Below, piece after piece: positions 24,321 to 31,569 of a stretch of 51,263 nt of DNA. Source of the stretch: DASSKF01 sp035690725 (GTDB taxonomy: Bacteria; Actinomycetota; Actinomycetes; Actinomycetales; Dermatophilaceae); the NCBI GenBank assembly GCA_035690725.1, contig DASSKF010000160.1, positions 1 through 51,263 on the forward strand. The letters are read 5' to 3'. The stretch's first letter is position 1, and each line of letters begins with the position of its first letter. Position numbers and translations under genes: made by a program. Below the pieces are notes generated by a model that saw nothing but the letters and a program-made list of their open reading frames with translations, had not been told where the DNA came from and searched no databases.

Positions 24321-24603
24321 CACACCCGGTCGGTTGCTGTGACCGGCGCCGTGATGAAGATGGTCAACCACGGGCTCATCACCGCCGCCCTGTTCCTGCT
24401 CGCCGGCGTCCTGCTCGATCGCGGCGGCAGCTACGACCTGAACCGCTACGGCGGACTCGCCGGACCCGCACCACGATTCGCCGCCGTCAGCGCGGTCGCG
24501 GCGTTCGCCAGCTTGGGCGTGCCCGGCTTTTCGGGTTTCATCGCCGAGTTCCAGATCCTCGCCGGCAGCCTCGGGCCGGCCACCGCCGGCGCGCCCTCGG
24601 CAT
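24317..24603 (+). pseudogene. Truncated copy of nuoM
   Basis: This stretch is very similar to island A nuoM at about 11870-12169 (for example GLITAALFLLAGVLLDRGGS, then PGFSGFIAEFQILAGSLGP). Both ends are missing. At the shared CCCTCGGCAT the sequence switches to the start of a methyltransferase gene. It shows that a second copper/NDH-1-type island existed here and was deleted. Confidence 0.88.
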
Positions 24604-25234
24604 GGGGAGCCGAGGCTTCGCGCACCCGCGAGGAATGCTGGGCCGACTCGGCGGCCGGATCATGGCGCGGCACAGCGGCCCTGTCCACGACTGGGGACTG
24701 GGCCTGCTGAACCTGGTCGCCGAGGACCGCATCCTCGACGTCGGGTGTGGCCCGGGCATCGCCCTGGCCATGGCCGGTGACCTCGCCCGGGAGGGCCACG
24801 TCGTTGGAGTCGACAGCTCGCCGGTCATGGTCGCGCAGGCCCGGCGCCGCAACCGCGCTGCGGTCGCGGCGGGACGGGTCGCGGTCCGCTCCGGTGACGT
24901 GGCGTCCCTGCCGTCCCCACCGGGCGCCTTCACCGCGGCCTACTCGGCCAACTGTCTGCCGTTCTGGCTCTCGCGCAGTTGCGGACTCGCTGAGCTTCGG
25001 CGGGTCCTCAGGCCAGGGGGTGGCATGGTGCTGGTGGTGCGGATGCATCGTGAGGACGTCAGCCCAGCCAACCCGTCGGCCCGCGGCTTCACCGAGGACC
25101 AGCTTGAGAGGCTGGTCAGCGACGTCCGACACTCTGGCTTCGGCCCCGTCGTGGTGCACCGACGACAGTGGCCACGCGAGACCACGGCCGCCGTGTTGGC
25201 GAGCGGGCGGCGTGCCGGTGACCGGCCCGGCTGA
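24602..25234 (+). CDS. Class I SAM-dependent methyltransferase
   Basis: The 210-residue protein appears intact from ATG 24602: MGSRGFAHPRGMLGRLGG, then ILDVGCGPGIALAMAGDLA (SAM motif I), VVGVDSSPVMVAQARRRN (motif II), AELRRVLRPGGGMVLVV and a C terminus homologous to the fragment at 16350-16592. The start lies exactly at the nuoM' deletion junction, so the native promoter and ribosome-binding site may be lost. The N terminus matches the usual family start (HPRGxLGRLGGRxMA). The substrate is unknown. Confidence 0.75.
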   Translation: MGSRGFAHPRGMLGRLGGRIMARHSGPVHDWGLGLLNLVAEDRILDVGCGPGIALAMAGDLAREGHVVGVDSSPVMVAQARRRNRAAVAAGRVAVRSGDVASLPSPPGAFTAAYSANCLPFWLSRSCGLAELRRVLRPGGGMVLVVRMHREDVSPANPSARGFTEDQLERLVSDVRHSGFGPVVVHRRQWPRETTAAVLASGRRAGDRPG

Positions 25235-25609
25235 CGGAGTCAGGGCCCGTTGGCTGGCGACGGCGCTGAGCAGGCTGTGTCCTCTCCAGACGTCGGTGAG
25301 GGTCAAAGTTCAGCCGACGTCCGCCGGCAGCGGGTCGCTGAGCGATACTCGGCCAAAGCGGTGGCGGCGCAATGGCCACCTGTCCGTCTGCCCATCGACG
25401 GTGGCGGTCGAAGAGCGTTCGATCGGGTACCTCACCTGCGGATGCTCCCTCAACCGCCCATAGTTCGCGCACCAGCTCCTGAACCTTGGTGTCGACCTCG
25501 TCGCGGATGGTGGCACGGATTGGCTGCCTCCGACGAGCGCTGCTGGTCGGCCCGACAGGCACGTCGTCGTCGCCGTCGTCGCCGGCAGACTCCGGACCGA
25601 GCCGGGCCG
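25235..25609. other. Gene debris: MerR tail and possible ArsC tail
   Basis: 25235-25400 is similar to 16593-16735 behind the other methyltransferase copy. On the minus strand AGEVPDRTLFDRHRRWADG resembles the end of the MerR protein at 16736 (AGEVLDRTLFKPHPGPADG). It follows TIRDEVDTKVQELVREL, which looks like the end of a low-molecular-weight arsenate reductase/phosphatase. No intact gene. Confidence 0.5.
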
Positions 25610-26188
25610 TCAACGGCTGGTGAGTCCTTGGACAATGAGGAGCACGCCGAAGACCACGAAGCCGACTGTGGCACCGATCTGGATGGCCCGCTCGGGCAGC
25701 TTGCGGCCGAGCCACGCACCGACGCCGATGGCCAGAGCGTCGGCGAGGACCATGCCCAAGGTGCTGCCGATCCAGGTGCCCAACCAGCCTTCCTGGGTGG
25801 CGAGGGTGATCGTGGCGAGCATCGTCTTGTCGCCCAGTTCGGCGAGGAAGAACGCGGTGCCCACGGCCAGGACGGCCGCGCCTCGGCTGCGTCTGGCTTT
25901 GGCTGCCTCGTCGTCGGTGAGCTCGTCGCCCCGCAGGGTCCATGCGGCGAAGATCAGGAAGGCCACGCCGGCGGCGACGGAGATGATCCACTGGCTGTCG
26001 GTGAAGGTGTTGCCCACGACGCGGCCGATGGCTACGGAGGCGAGGTGCACGACCGCGGTGGCCACGGTGATCCCGAGCAGGACTTGGCGGACGGTGTAGC
26101 GGGTGGCGAAGGTCATGGCCATGAGCTGGCTCTTGTCCCCGAGTTCGGCGACGAAGATGACCGCGGTGCTGAGGGCGAAGGCGTACAT
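25610..26188 (-). CDS. TMEM165/GDT1-family (UPF0016) Mn/Ca transporter
   Basis: The 192-residue protein has six or seven spans and two copies of the defining ExGDK(S/T) motif: FVAELGDKSQLMAMTFATRY near residue 13 and FLAELGDKTMLATITLATQE near residue 110. Bacterial members export Mn2+ (as in MneA). Start ATG 26188 follows AAGGAGACACCAGCC. The 200-base leader contains a yybP-ykoY-type motif, which binds Mn2+ and turns such genes on, so it is likely a manganese exporter induced by excess Mn2+. Confidence 0.88.
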   Translation of the reverse strand: MYAFALSTAVIFVAELGDKSQLMAMTFATRYTVRQVLLGITVATAVVHLASVAIGRVVGNTFTDSQWIISVAAGVAFLIFAAWTLRGDELTDDEAAKARRSRGAAVLAVGTAFFLAELGDKTMLATITLATQEGWLGTWIGSTLGMVLADALAIGVGAWLGRKLPERAIQIGATVGFVVFGVLLIVQGLTSR

Positions 26189-26249
26189 CGGCTGGTGTCT
26201 CCTTGGCCTGGCCGAGGTGAGCGCCGGGGACGTCCCTTCGACCAGGCAC

Positions 26250-26375
26250 GTCCATCGGATGGGTCGTGTGCTGGTCGAAAGTCTCATCCGCCACGGAGGG
26301 TGGCCCACCGCACCGGACCCGAAGGTCAGTGTGTCGACGCGGCAGTTGGGGACTACTCCCTTTCGCTCCTCAACC
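26250..26375 (-). promoter_or_regulatory. yybP-ykoY manganese riboswitch leader
   Basis: Read on the minus strand, the leader begins AAAGGGAGTAGTCCCC and continues CGCGTCGACACACTGACC, then a GGTGCGGTGGGCCACC hairpin and GATGAGACTTTCGACCAGC. The GGAGTAG, GTCGACA and TGAGAC..CGACC blocks in this order are the class signature. Its target is the manganese-exporter-type TMEM165 gene. Limits are approximate. Confidence 0.82.
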
Positions 26376-26505
26376 CTAGCCGCTGGCAGGTCGGTCACCG
26401 AAATCGGTCAGTCTCGAGCCACCGAGTCGGTCCAGGCGAGGGCGGCGGCCCGGTGTCGGTAGGAGTCGCGGGCACACCGTCGAGGCCGGGGCGCATGATG
26501 ACGTC

Positions 26506-26802
26506 ATGGATGTGCAGCTGCTGTACTTCGATGGGTGCCCGCACTGGACCCTCGCCGAGGAGAGGCTTCACTCCGCGCTGGCGAGAGCCGGACGGGACGA
26601 CGAGATCAGGCACGTGCTCGTGGACACGCCCGAGGACGCCGAGCGTCTGGGGTTCGTGGGGTCGCCCACCATCCTGGTCGACGGTCACGACCCGTTCGCC
26701 AGTGGCGAGGAACAGCCGGCCTTGGCCTGTCGGGTCTTCTCGACGCCGAACGGCGCCGAGGGGTCGCCCACCGTCGAGCAACTCGTGGAGGCGCTGTCGT
26801 GA
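26506..26802 (+). CDS. Small thioredoxin-like protein
   Basis: The 98-residue protein starts VQLLYFDGCPHWTLAEERL and has FVGSPTILVDGHDPF, the cis-Pro element of a thioredoxin fold. The active site is CxxW-like with one Cys (GCPHW) rather than CxxC, with further Cys later (LACRVF). Similar small proteins occur beside metal and mercury resistance genes, where the lone Cys may bind metal. It overlaps the next gene by 4 bases (GTGA), indicating an operon. Confidence 0.75.
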   Translation: MDVQLLYFDGCPHWTLAEERLHSALARAGRDDEIRHVLVDTPEDAERLGFVGSPTILVDGHDPFASGEEQPALACRVFSTPNGAEGSPTVEQLVEALS

Positions 26803-27001
26803 CGCGTGTCGTGGGTCTGGCCGTGGGTCTGTACTTGGCTGTGGCGCTGGTGGGGCATGCCAGGGAGCGGCTCGGACTGATCGGTGCTGTTCGGAGGACT
26901 GCTGGTGCAAGCGCCCGGGCCTGCGTCTGTTCCGGTGGGTGTTTCCGTACGGTCACCAGAGCAAGTGGGCCGAGGGACTGAAGCACATGCCGGTCTGCTG
27001 A
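26799..27001 (+). pseudogene. Frameshifted small membrane/Cys-rich protein (CWCKRP type)
   Basis: Start GTG 26799 gives a hydrophobic N terminus VTRVVGLAVGLYLAVALVGH followed by ARERLGLIG. A frame change near 26884 is needed to enter CSEDCWCKRPGLRLFRWVF then PYGHQSKWAEG, ending at 27001. Together the pieces make a plausible 67-residue membrane protein with a Cys cluster. No function is recognised. In one frame the product would be scrambled after residue 30. Confidence 0.5.
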
Positions 27002-27153
27002 CGAGCGCCGATCGGCACGCCCTGCGTCTCTGGTGCGGACGTCGAGCCACCGATCCGATGGCGGAGCAGGGAGCCGCGATCACGGCCGGTGGCTCGGACC
27101 GGCCCGATCGTGCAGTCGACAGGCCCAGCGGAAGGCGCGTCGCCCCGGTGTGG

Positions 27154-27513
27154 TCAGCCGGTCTGTTCGGGTAGGTCTCGGGCGCCCAGGCGCAGGTGCT
27201 CGGTGTGGTAGACGGCCTGGTCGAGCAGGGCGGCGACGTGGTCGTCGTACAGGCTGTAGGTGATGCTGCGGCCGTGCCGTTCGCCTTCGACCAGGCGGAG
27301 GTGGCGGAGCAGCCGCAGCTGGTGGGACACCGCGGACTGTTCCATGCCGACCGCCTCGGCGAGCACGCCGACGCTGGCCGGGCCCTGCCGCAGCCGGGCC
27401 AGGATCAGCAACCGGCTGGGCGCGGTGAGCGCCTGCAGGGTGTCGGCCACGGTCCTGGCGGTGGCCGCGTCCAACGCAGCGGGGCCGACCTGCCCGCGCA
27501 CCCCGTGACCCAT
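27154..27513 (-). CDS. nmtR: NmtR-like Ni/Co-sensing ArsR-family repressor
   Basis: The 119-residue protein is very similar to mycobacterial NmtR: it begins MGHGV, has APSRLLILARLRQGP, GVLAEAVGMEQSAVSHQLRL (DNA-binding helix) and SLYDDHVAALLDQAVYHTEH (alpha-5 metal ligands Asp, His, His, His). The N-terminal His 3 and the alpha-5 residues form the Ni/Co site in NmtR. One C-terminal His of NmtR (HLHLG) is Arg here (HLRLG), which may change metal preference. Divergent from a metal ATPase gene, as nmtR is from its ATPase in mycobacteria. Start ATG 27513 gives the conserved N terminus. Confidence 0.88.
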   Translation of the reverse strand: MGHGVRGQVGPAALDAATARTVADTLQALTAPSRLLILARLRQGPASVGVLAEAVGMEQSAVSHQLRLLRHLRLVEGERHGRSITYSLYDDHVAALLDQAVYHTEHLRLGARDLPEQTG

Positions 27514-27577
27514 GCACACAGCATACCCAACCCGAGCAAAAGTGAATACCTTTTCATGTGTTGGTATCGTGGGTGGA
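27514..27577. promoter_or_regulatory. Shared nmtR/ATPase divergent promoter-operator
   Basis: The 64-base divergent gap is locally AT-rich and contains TGAATACCTTTTCA and an ATACC/GGTAT pair (27552 to 27573 region), a plausible NmtR site. An exact operator cannot be assigned by eye. Confidence 0.5.
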
Positions 27578-29509
27578 ATGACGGACATACGCGCGGACGC
27601 ACGCGAGACGACAGCGGCGTCGGAGACCGCGGCGGCAGGCACGGAGGGGCTGTGGGCCCGGATCGACCGGGCCGACCTGACGCGGACCGTGGTGGTGGCG
27701 CTGTTCGCCGCGGGCGTCGCCGTCGTGGATGGCGTCGGCGTGCCGGGGCCGGCGGCGGCCGTGGTCGCGGTGGTCGGGTTGCTGATCGGGTGCTGGCCGA
27801 TCCTGACCGAGGCGTGGGAGGACGTGCGGGCCCGACGGATGAGCATGGAGTCCTCCATGCTCATCGCGATCGCCGCCGCGGCCGCGATCGGTGCCTGGAC
27901 CACGGCGCTGGTGATCACCGCGTTCGTGCTTGCCGCGGAGATCCTGGAGGACCTGTCCCTGGACCGGGGCCGGGACGCACTCACCGACTTGATGGCCTTC
28001 CTGCCGTCCACGGTGCAGGTCCGCGACGGGGACGCCGTGACCTCGGTGCCGCTGTCGCAGGTGAGGCCCGGGCAGGTCGTGGTGGTCTCTCCCGGCGGGA
28101 ACGTCCCGGTCGACGGGACCGTGGTGGCCGGGCAGTCCAGCGTGGACCAGTCGCGGGTCACCGGGGAGTCGCTGCCGGTCGACGTGGACACCGGGTCCTC
28201 GGTGTATGCCGGGTCGGTCAACCAGATCGGGGCGCTGCAGCTCCGAGCCGAGCGGGTGGGTGCCGAGTCCTCCTACGGCCAGATCGTGGAAACGGTCCGG
28301 GCCGCCCAGTCCACCCAGCCGCCCGCGCAGCGGTGGGCCGACCGGTTCGCCGCCTGGCTGGTCTACCTGGCCCTGGTCGGCGCCGCCCTGACCTTCCTGC
28401 TCACCCGGGACCTGACTTCGACGATCTCGGTGGTCGTGGTCGCCGGTGCCTGCGGGATCGCGGCTGGCACCCCGCTGGCCTCCCTTGCCGCCATCGGCCG
28501 CTCCGCCCGATCCGGGGCGTTCATCAAGGCCGGGACCTACCTGGAACGGCTCTCGACCATCGACACCGTCGTCTTCGACAAGACCGGCACCCTGACCACC
28601 GGCGTGCTGACCGTCACCGACATCCACCCCGTGCCGGGTACCACCGCTGATGAGCTCCTCGCGGCCGCGGCCGGCGCCGAGTGGTACTCCGAGCACCCCA
28701 TCGGCAAAGCGATCATCGACCACGCCACCGAACGGGGCCTGCGGCTCGGCCACGCCGCCAGCTTCGACTACCAGCCCGGCCACGGGGTCACCGCCCGCGT
28801 CGGCAACGATGAGGTGCGAGTGGGCAACACCCGTCTGGTGCCCGAGGCAGCCACCGCGACGACCGGCAGCACCACCGCCAGCGCGGTTCACGTCGCGATC
28901 GGTGACCGCTACGCCGGGTCCATCCTGGTGGCCGACACCGTCCGGGACTCGGCCCGAGCATGCGTCGCCGACCTGCGCCGGCTCGGCCTGCAGGTGGCGA
29001 TGATCACCGGCGACACCACCGAAACCGCGTACGCCGTCGCCGAGCAGGTCGGCATCGAGCAGGTCCACGCCGGGCTCCTTCCCGCCGACAAGACCGATCG
29101 GGTCAAGGCGCTGCGCGGTGTCGGTCGCCGCCTGGCCATGGTCGGCGACGGCGTCAACGACGCACCAGCCCTGACCGAGGCCGACGTGGGCATCGCGATG
29201 GGATCGGGCACCCACATCGCCCGGGAGAGCGCCGACGTGGTCCTGATCACCGGCGACCTGGCCGACCTGACCCGCACCGTGCGCATCGCCCGGCGCGCCC
29301 GGCGGATCGTGCTGGCCAACTTCATCGGCACCATCACCGTCGACCTCATCGGCATGGCCCTGGCCGCCGCCGGGATCCTCGGCCCCGTCCTCGCCGCCGT
29401 GGTCCACGTCGGCAGCGAGTCCGCCTTCATCCTCAACTCCGCCCGCCTCATCCCCGGCCGCCGCAGCACTGCACCCGAGCCGAGCCGAGCCGCCACCACC
29501 GCGAGATAG
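27578..29509 (+). CDS. P1B-type metal ATPase with atypical AGACG transport motif
   Basis: The 643-residue ATPase lacks an HMA domain and begins at ATG 27578. Core motifs are TGES (VTGESLPVDVD), DKTGT (Asp about 334), SEHPIGKAI, and GDGVNDAPALTEADVGIAMG. The membrane-6 metal motif, normally C/S-P-C, reads AGACGIAAGTPL (residues 289-300): one Cys (292) and no Pro before it. Pairing with NmtR suggests Ni/Co export in the CtpJ group, though the motif differs from the SPC of that group. Six core spans and a short basic tail are expected. It is the functional centre of island B's metal cargo. Confidence 0.85.
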   Translation: MTDIRADARETTAASETAAAGTEGLWARIDRADLTRTVVVALFAAGVAVVDGVGVPGPAAAVVAVVGLLIGCWPILTEAWEDVRARRMSMESSMLIAIAAAAAIGAWTTALVITAFVLAAEILEDLSLDRGRDALTDLMAFLPSTVQVRDGDAVTSVPLSQVRPGQVVVVSPGGNVPVDGTVVAGQSSVDQSRVTGESLPVDVDTGSSVYAGSVNQIGALQLRAERVGAESSYGQIVETVRAAQSTQPPAQRWADRFAAWLVYLALVGAALTFLLTRDLTSTISVVVVAGACGIAAGTPLASLAAIGRSARSGAFIKAGTYLERLSTIDTVVFDKTGTLTTGVLTVTDIHPVPGTTADELLAAAAGAEWYSEHPIGKAIIDHATERGLRLGHAASFDYQPGHGVTARVGNDEVRVGNTRLVPEAATATTGSTTASAVHVAIGDRYAGSILVADTVRDSARACVADLRRLGLQVAMITGDTTETAYAVAEQVGIEQVHAGLLPADKTDRVKALRGVGRRLAMVGDGVNDAPALTEADVGIAMGSGTHIARESADVVLITGDLADLTRTVRIARRARRIVLANFIGTITVDLIGMALAAAGILGPVLAAVVHVGSESAFILNSARLIPGRRSTAPEPSRAATTAR

Positions 29510-29756
29510 GACCCACCCTCGCCATCAGCGTCAAGTGGTGCCGGGCGGACAGACTCGAACATCACCGGTGGTGGAGCAAGATTCTGCGACACGACAGGGC
29601 CAGTGGGACCACCCGCTGGGCATCGTCCCCGCCTACCGATCGACGGTTACGGCAGGCTTGCCGCGCCCGCCGCCTTGGTGAGGAGTCCGGCGGTGCCCGC
29701 GGCGGCAGGAGTGCGCCGCCGCGGTAGTAGGCGGTCTGGACGTTGACCAGGTCAGT
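29510..29756. other. Debris region, no intact gene
   Basis: The minus strand near 29670-29770 encodes GGVLTDLVNVQTAYYRGGA in an open frame without a start or recognisable whole domain. Nothing else is supported. Confidence 0.35.
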
Positions 29757-29932
29757 GAGGACGCCGCCGACGAGGAGCGCGGCACCACCTGCTGCTACGC
29801 CACCCAGGACAAGCTCTGGGTCACGGGCCCGACGGTGAGCGCTGGCAGCACTACGCCGTCCTGGCCGACAGTCAAACCTTCGGCGGCCAGCCGTCCATGG
29901 CTGAGACCGAGTCCGCCTGCTGCGCCAGCTGA
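29757..29932 (+). pseudogene. C-terminal remnant of an ArsI/CadI-type glyoxalase-fold protein
   Basis: DEERGTTCCYATQDKLWVTG is followed, after a frame change, by DGERWQHYAVLADSQTFGG and AETESACCAS with a stop at 29932. The CCYA-QDK-W-V..PDGE-W pattern and terminal Cys pair match ArsI/CadI, an organoarsenical C-As lyase or cadmium-induced family. The N-terminal half is missing and one indel breaks the remainder. Confidence 0.7.
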
Positions 29933-29980
29933 GCCACCACGGACAAGGCCGCGACAGCAGATTCAGAAGGGAGAGCAGTC

Positions 29981-30196
29981 GTGTTCACCCACCGTTACAT
30001 CGCCGAGCTCATGGTGTGGCAGGCGCGCGCCGAAGTGCACTGGCAACTAGCCGGCCGCTGGGGTTTCAGCGCCGGTGTGGGGGTGGACAGAGTGTGCCAC
30101 CGGCGGTCTCTGTTGTCGCACGCGGATCGCACAAGGGTCGTGCGACAGGGAGATCGACTGTCGAATGTGCAGGTCAACGGCCTTTGCGGGGCGTGA
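29981..30196 (+). CDS. Short truncated ORF at the right end of island B
   Basis: GTG 29981 follows GAAGGGAGAGCAGTC, a good ribosome-binding site, and encodes VFTHRYIAELMVWQARAEVH WQLAGRW, then runs into the att arm, where the residues look non-coding. It may be the 5' end of a gene cut by a past recombination at the att site. No family is recognised. Confidence 0.3.
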   Translation: MFTHRYIAELMVWQARAEVHWQLAGRWGFSAGVGVDRVCHRRSLLSHADRTRVVRQGDRLSNVQVNGLCGA

Positions 30197-30252
30197 GCCT
30201 GCTGGCTTGTAAACAGGTGGTTGCGGGTTCGAGTCCCGCCGTCGGCTCCAAT
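30184..30252 (+). repeat. att repeat, copy 3 (right boundary of island B)
   Basis: Identical to 22437-22505 over 69 bases; the last 37 match the tRNA-Thr 3' end. CAAGCGAATTCGCTAC just beyond (30262 onward) resembles the sequence right of copies 1 and 2. It marks the likely junction back to chromosome. Confidence 0.85.
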
Positions 30253-30303
30253 ACAATTGTGTGGCAAGCGAATTCGCTACCGGTTGCAGCGGCCCTCAGG
30301 CGG

Positions 30304-30807
30304 TCAGTACTTCATCGGTGAACCGTGAAGGGACCAGGCATTCAGGTAGCCCTTGCCATCGCGGTCGATGTTGTACTTGACGTAGCCGTCGCCGGTCCAG
30401 CCGCCGCGTTTGGTGGACGCGACTTCGAGGATGGGGCTGGTCCAGACGCCGGACTCGTGGCGGTTGACCAGTCCGGCCACGCTCCAGGAGTCCTTGACGT
30501 AGTCGTGGTCGTAGCGCTCCACCCGCAGGTGCACGCGCAGGCCGTCGAACTTGCGGTCGCCGTCAGCGGCGCTGTCTCCGCCGTTCCGCCAGGAGACCAC
30601 GAGGTAGGCGCCGTGGTGGCGGCTGGTGCCCTCGGTGGCACACACCTTGACGTACAGGTGGGTGTTGTACCCGGGGGTGGACAGCTCCTTGTCGTTGTCG
30701 CTGCAGTTGCCCGAAGCGTGTGCTGGCACCGCGGTCAGTACTGCGCCGGTGAGCGTGAGTAGTACGGCGGTGACCAGCGCGCAGGCCGTGCGGCACATGG
30801 ATGTCAT
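30304..30807 (-). CDS. Secreted hypothetical protein
   Basis: The 167-residue protein starts at ATG 30807 with a clear signal peptide (CRTACALVTAVLLTLTGAVL, cleavage after VPAHA). The mature part has a Cys pair (NCSDND, KVCATEG) and is rich in aromatic and polar residues (HGAYLVVSWRNGGDSA, RVHLRVERYDHDYVKD), suggesting a small all-beta extracellular domain. No family is recognised. It lies alone, near whiB7 on the same strand, with a possible ribosome-binding site (GGAGG upstream). Confidence 0.75.
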   Translation of the reverse strand: MTSMCRTACALVTAVLLTLTGAVLTAVPAHASGNCSDNDKELSTPGYNTHLYVKVCATEGTSRHHGAYLVVSWRNGGDSAADGDRKFDGLRVHLRVERYDHDYVKDSWSVAGLVNRHESGVWTSPILEVASTKRGGWTGDGYVKYNIDRDGKGYLNAWSLHGSPMKY

Positions 30808-30854
30808 CAGGGACAAACCTCCAGACGTGGGTTGATGGCTCTTCGCCCTCGGCG

Positions 30855-31109
30855 TCAGGCCGGGACGACGGTCTTGCGCGGGCGCCCGCGCGGCCGTTTG
30901 CGTGGCACGATTCGCCCGTTCTCGAACAGCTGACCGCCCCAGACGCCCCACGGCTCGTGGCGTTGGACCGCCACGGCCAGGCAACGCAGCTGCAGTGGGC
31001 ACTGCCGGCAGAGTCGCTTGGCCTGCTCCACGTCGCTCGGGTCGTCGGCGAACCACAGCTCGGCGGGGTGCTGTCGACAGGGCAGAGGGCGGTGTGGCGA
31101 TTCGCTCAC
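30855..31109 (-). CDS. whiB7: WhiB7-type transcription factor
   Basis: The 84-residue protein has the four Fe-S cysteines (LPCRQH, then RLCRQCPLQLRC), the GVWGGQLF turn and a C-terminal AT-hook KRPRGRPRK, the combination that identifies WhiB7. It binds SigA and AT-rich promoter DNA to activate intrinsic antibiotic-resistance genes (ribosome protection, efflux, methyltransferases). GTG 31109 overlaps the stop of an upstream 36-codon ORF, so translation is coupled. WhiB7 leaders are known to be controlled by uORF-linked attenuation. Confidence 0.92.
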   Translation of the reverse strand: MSESPHRPLPCRQHPAELWFADDPSDVEQAKRLCRQCPLQLRCLAVAVQRHEPWGVWGGQLFENGRIVPRKRPRGRPRKTVVPA

Positions 31110-31216
31110 TTGGCTGCCTCGCCGCAGTTCATGGGCGGGGCCGGCATCGGCTCGCGGGCCGTCGATGCTGTGCCGGCCAGCGCCCGGGCCGCCCTGGAGT
31201 GGATGTACGGGTGCAC
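31106..31216 (-). CDS. whiB7 upstream ORF (candidate regulatory leader peptide)
   Basis: A 36-codon frame starts at GTG 31216 with GAAGAAGGATC directly upstream and ends TGA at 31106-31108, overlapping the whiB7 GTG. The encoded VHPYIHSRAARALAGTASTA and following residues are not a known domain. Its position and strong ribosome-binding site suggest the ribosome-monitoring leader ORF that controls whiB7 in other actinobacteria. Confidence 0.55.
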   Translation of the reverse strand: MHPYIHSRAARALAGTASTAREPMPAPPMNCGEAAK

Positions 31217-31331
31217 GATCCTTCTTCGTCGCTGGGGGTGGGACTGGCCCATCGTGCGTCGGAACGGCTGGCCAAGACGTCGGCCAGATGGCGGATGTCG
31301 CCGCCGGTGCCCGGTCGCCACGCTGCCTGCT

Positions 31332-31517
31332 ATGCGGATCGTGATCGTGGTGGAGGAGCGGGACCCGCCGGCCGGCCACGTGGTCCTCGAGGAGCTGGCG
31401 GCCCGCGGCGGCGGGACCCAGGAGGTGCCGTTCGTCGGATGGTTGGGCCTTCTGGCGGCGTTGGCCGAGATCGTGGAGCCGCAGGACGGGCCGAACCCCG
31501 GGACTGTTCGCCGGTAG
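31332..31517 (+). CDS. Small hypothetical protein (PFVGWLGLL type)
   Basis: A 61-codon frame starts at ATG 31332: MRIVIVVEERDPPAGHVVLE, then VPFVGWLGLLAALAEIVEP. Short proteins with a similar F-x-GWLxLLxxL motif are common beside actinobacterial regulators, but no function is known. No clear ribosome-binding site is visible. It ends 52 bases before the LuxR gene. Confidence 0.5.
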   Translation: MRIVIVVEERDPPAGHVVLEELAARGGGTQEVPFVGWLGLLAALAEIVEPQDGPNPGTVRR

Positions 31518-31569
31518 GGACAGCGTTCACCGGCTCAGCGCCAGCCGCGCGGTGGGTAGGATGCCGGCC

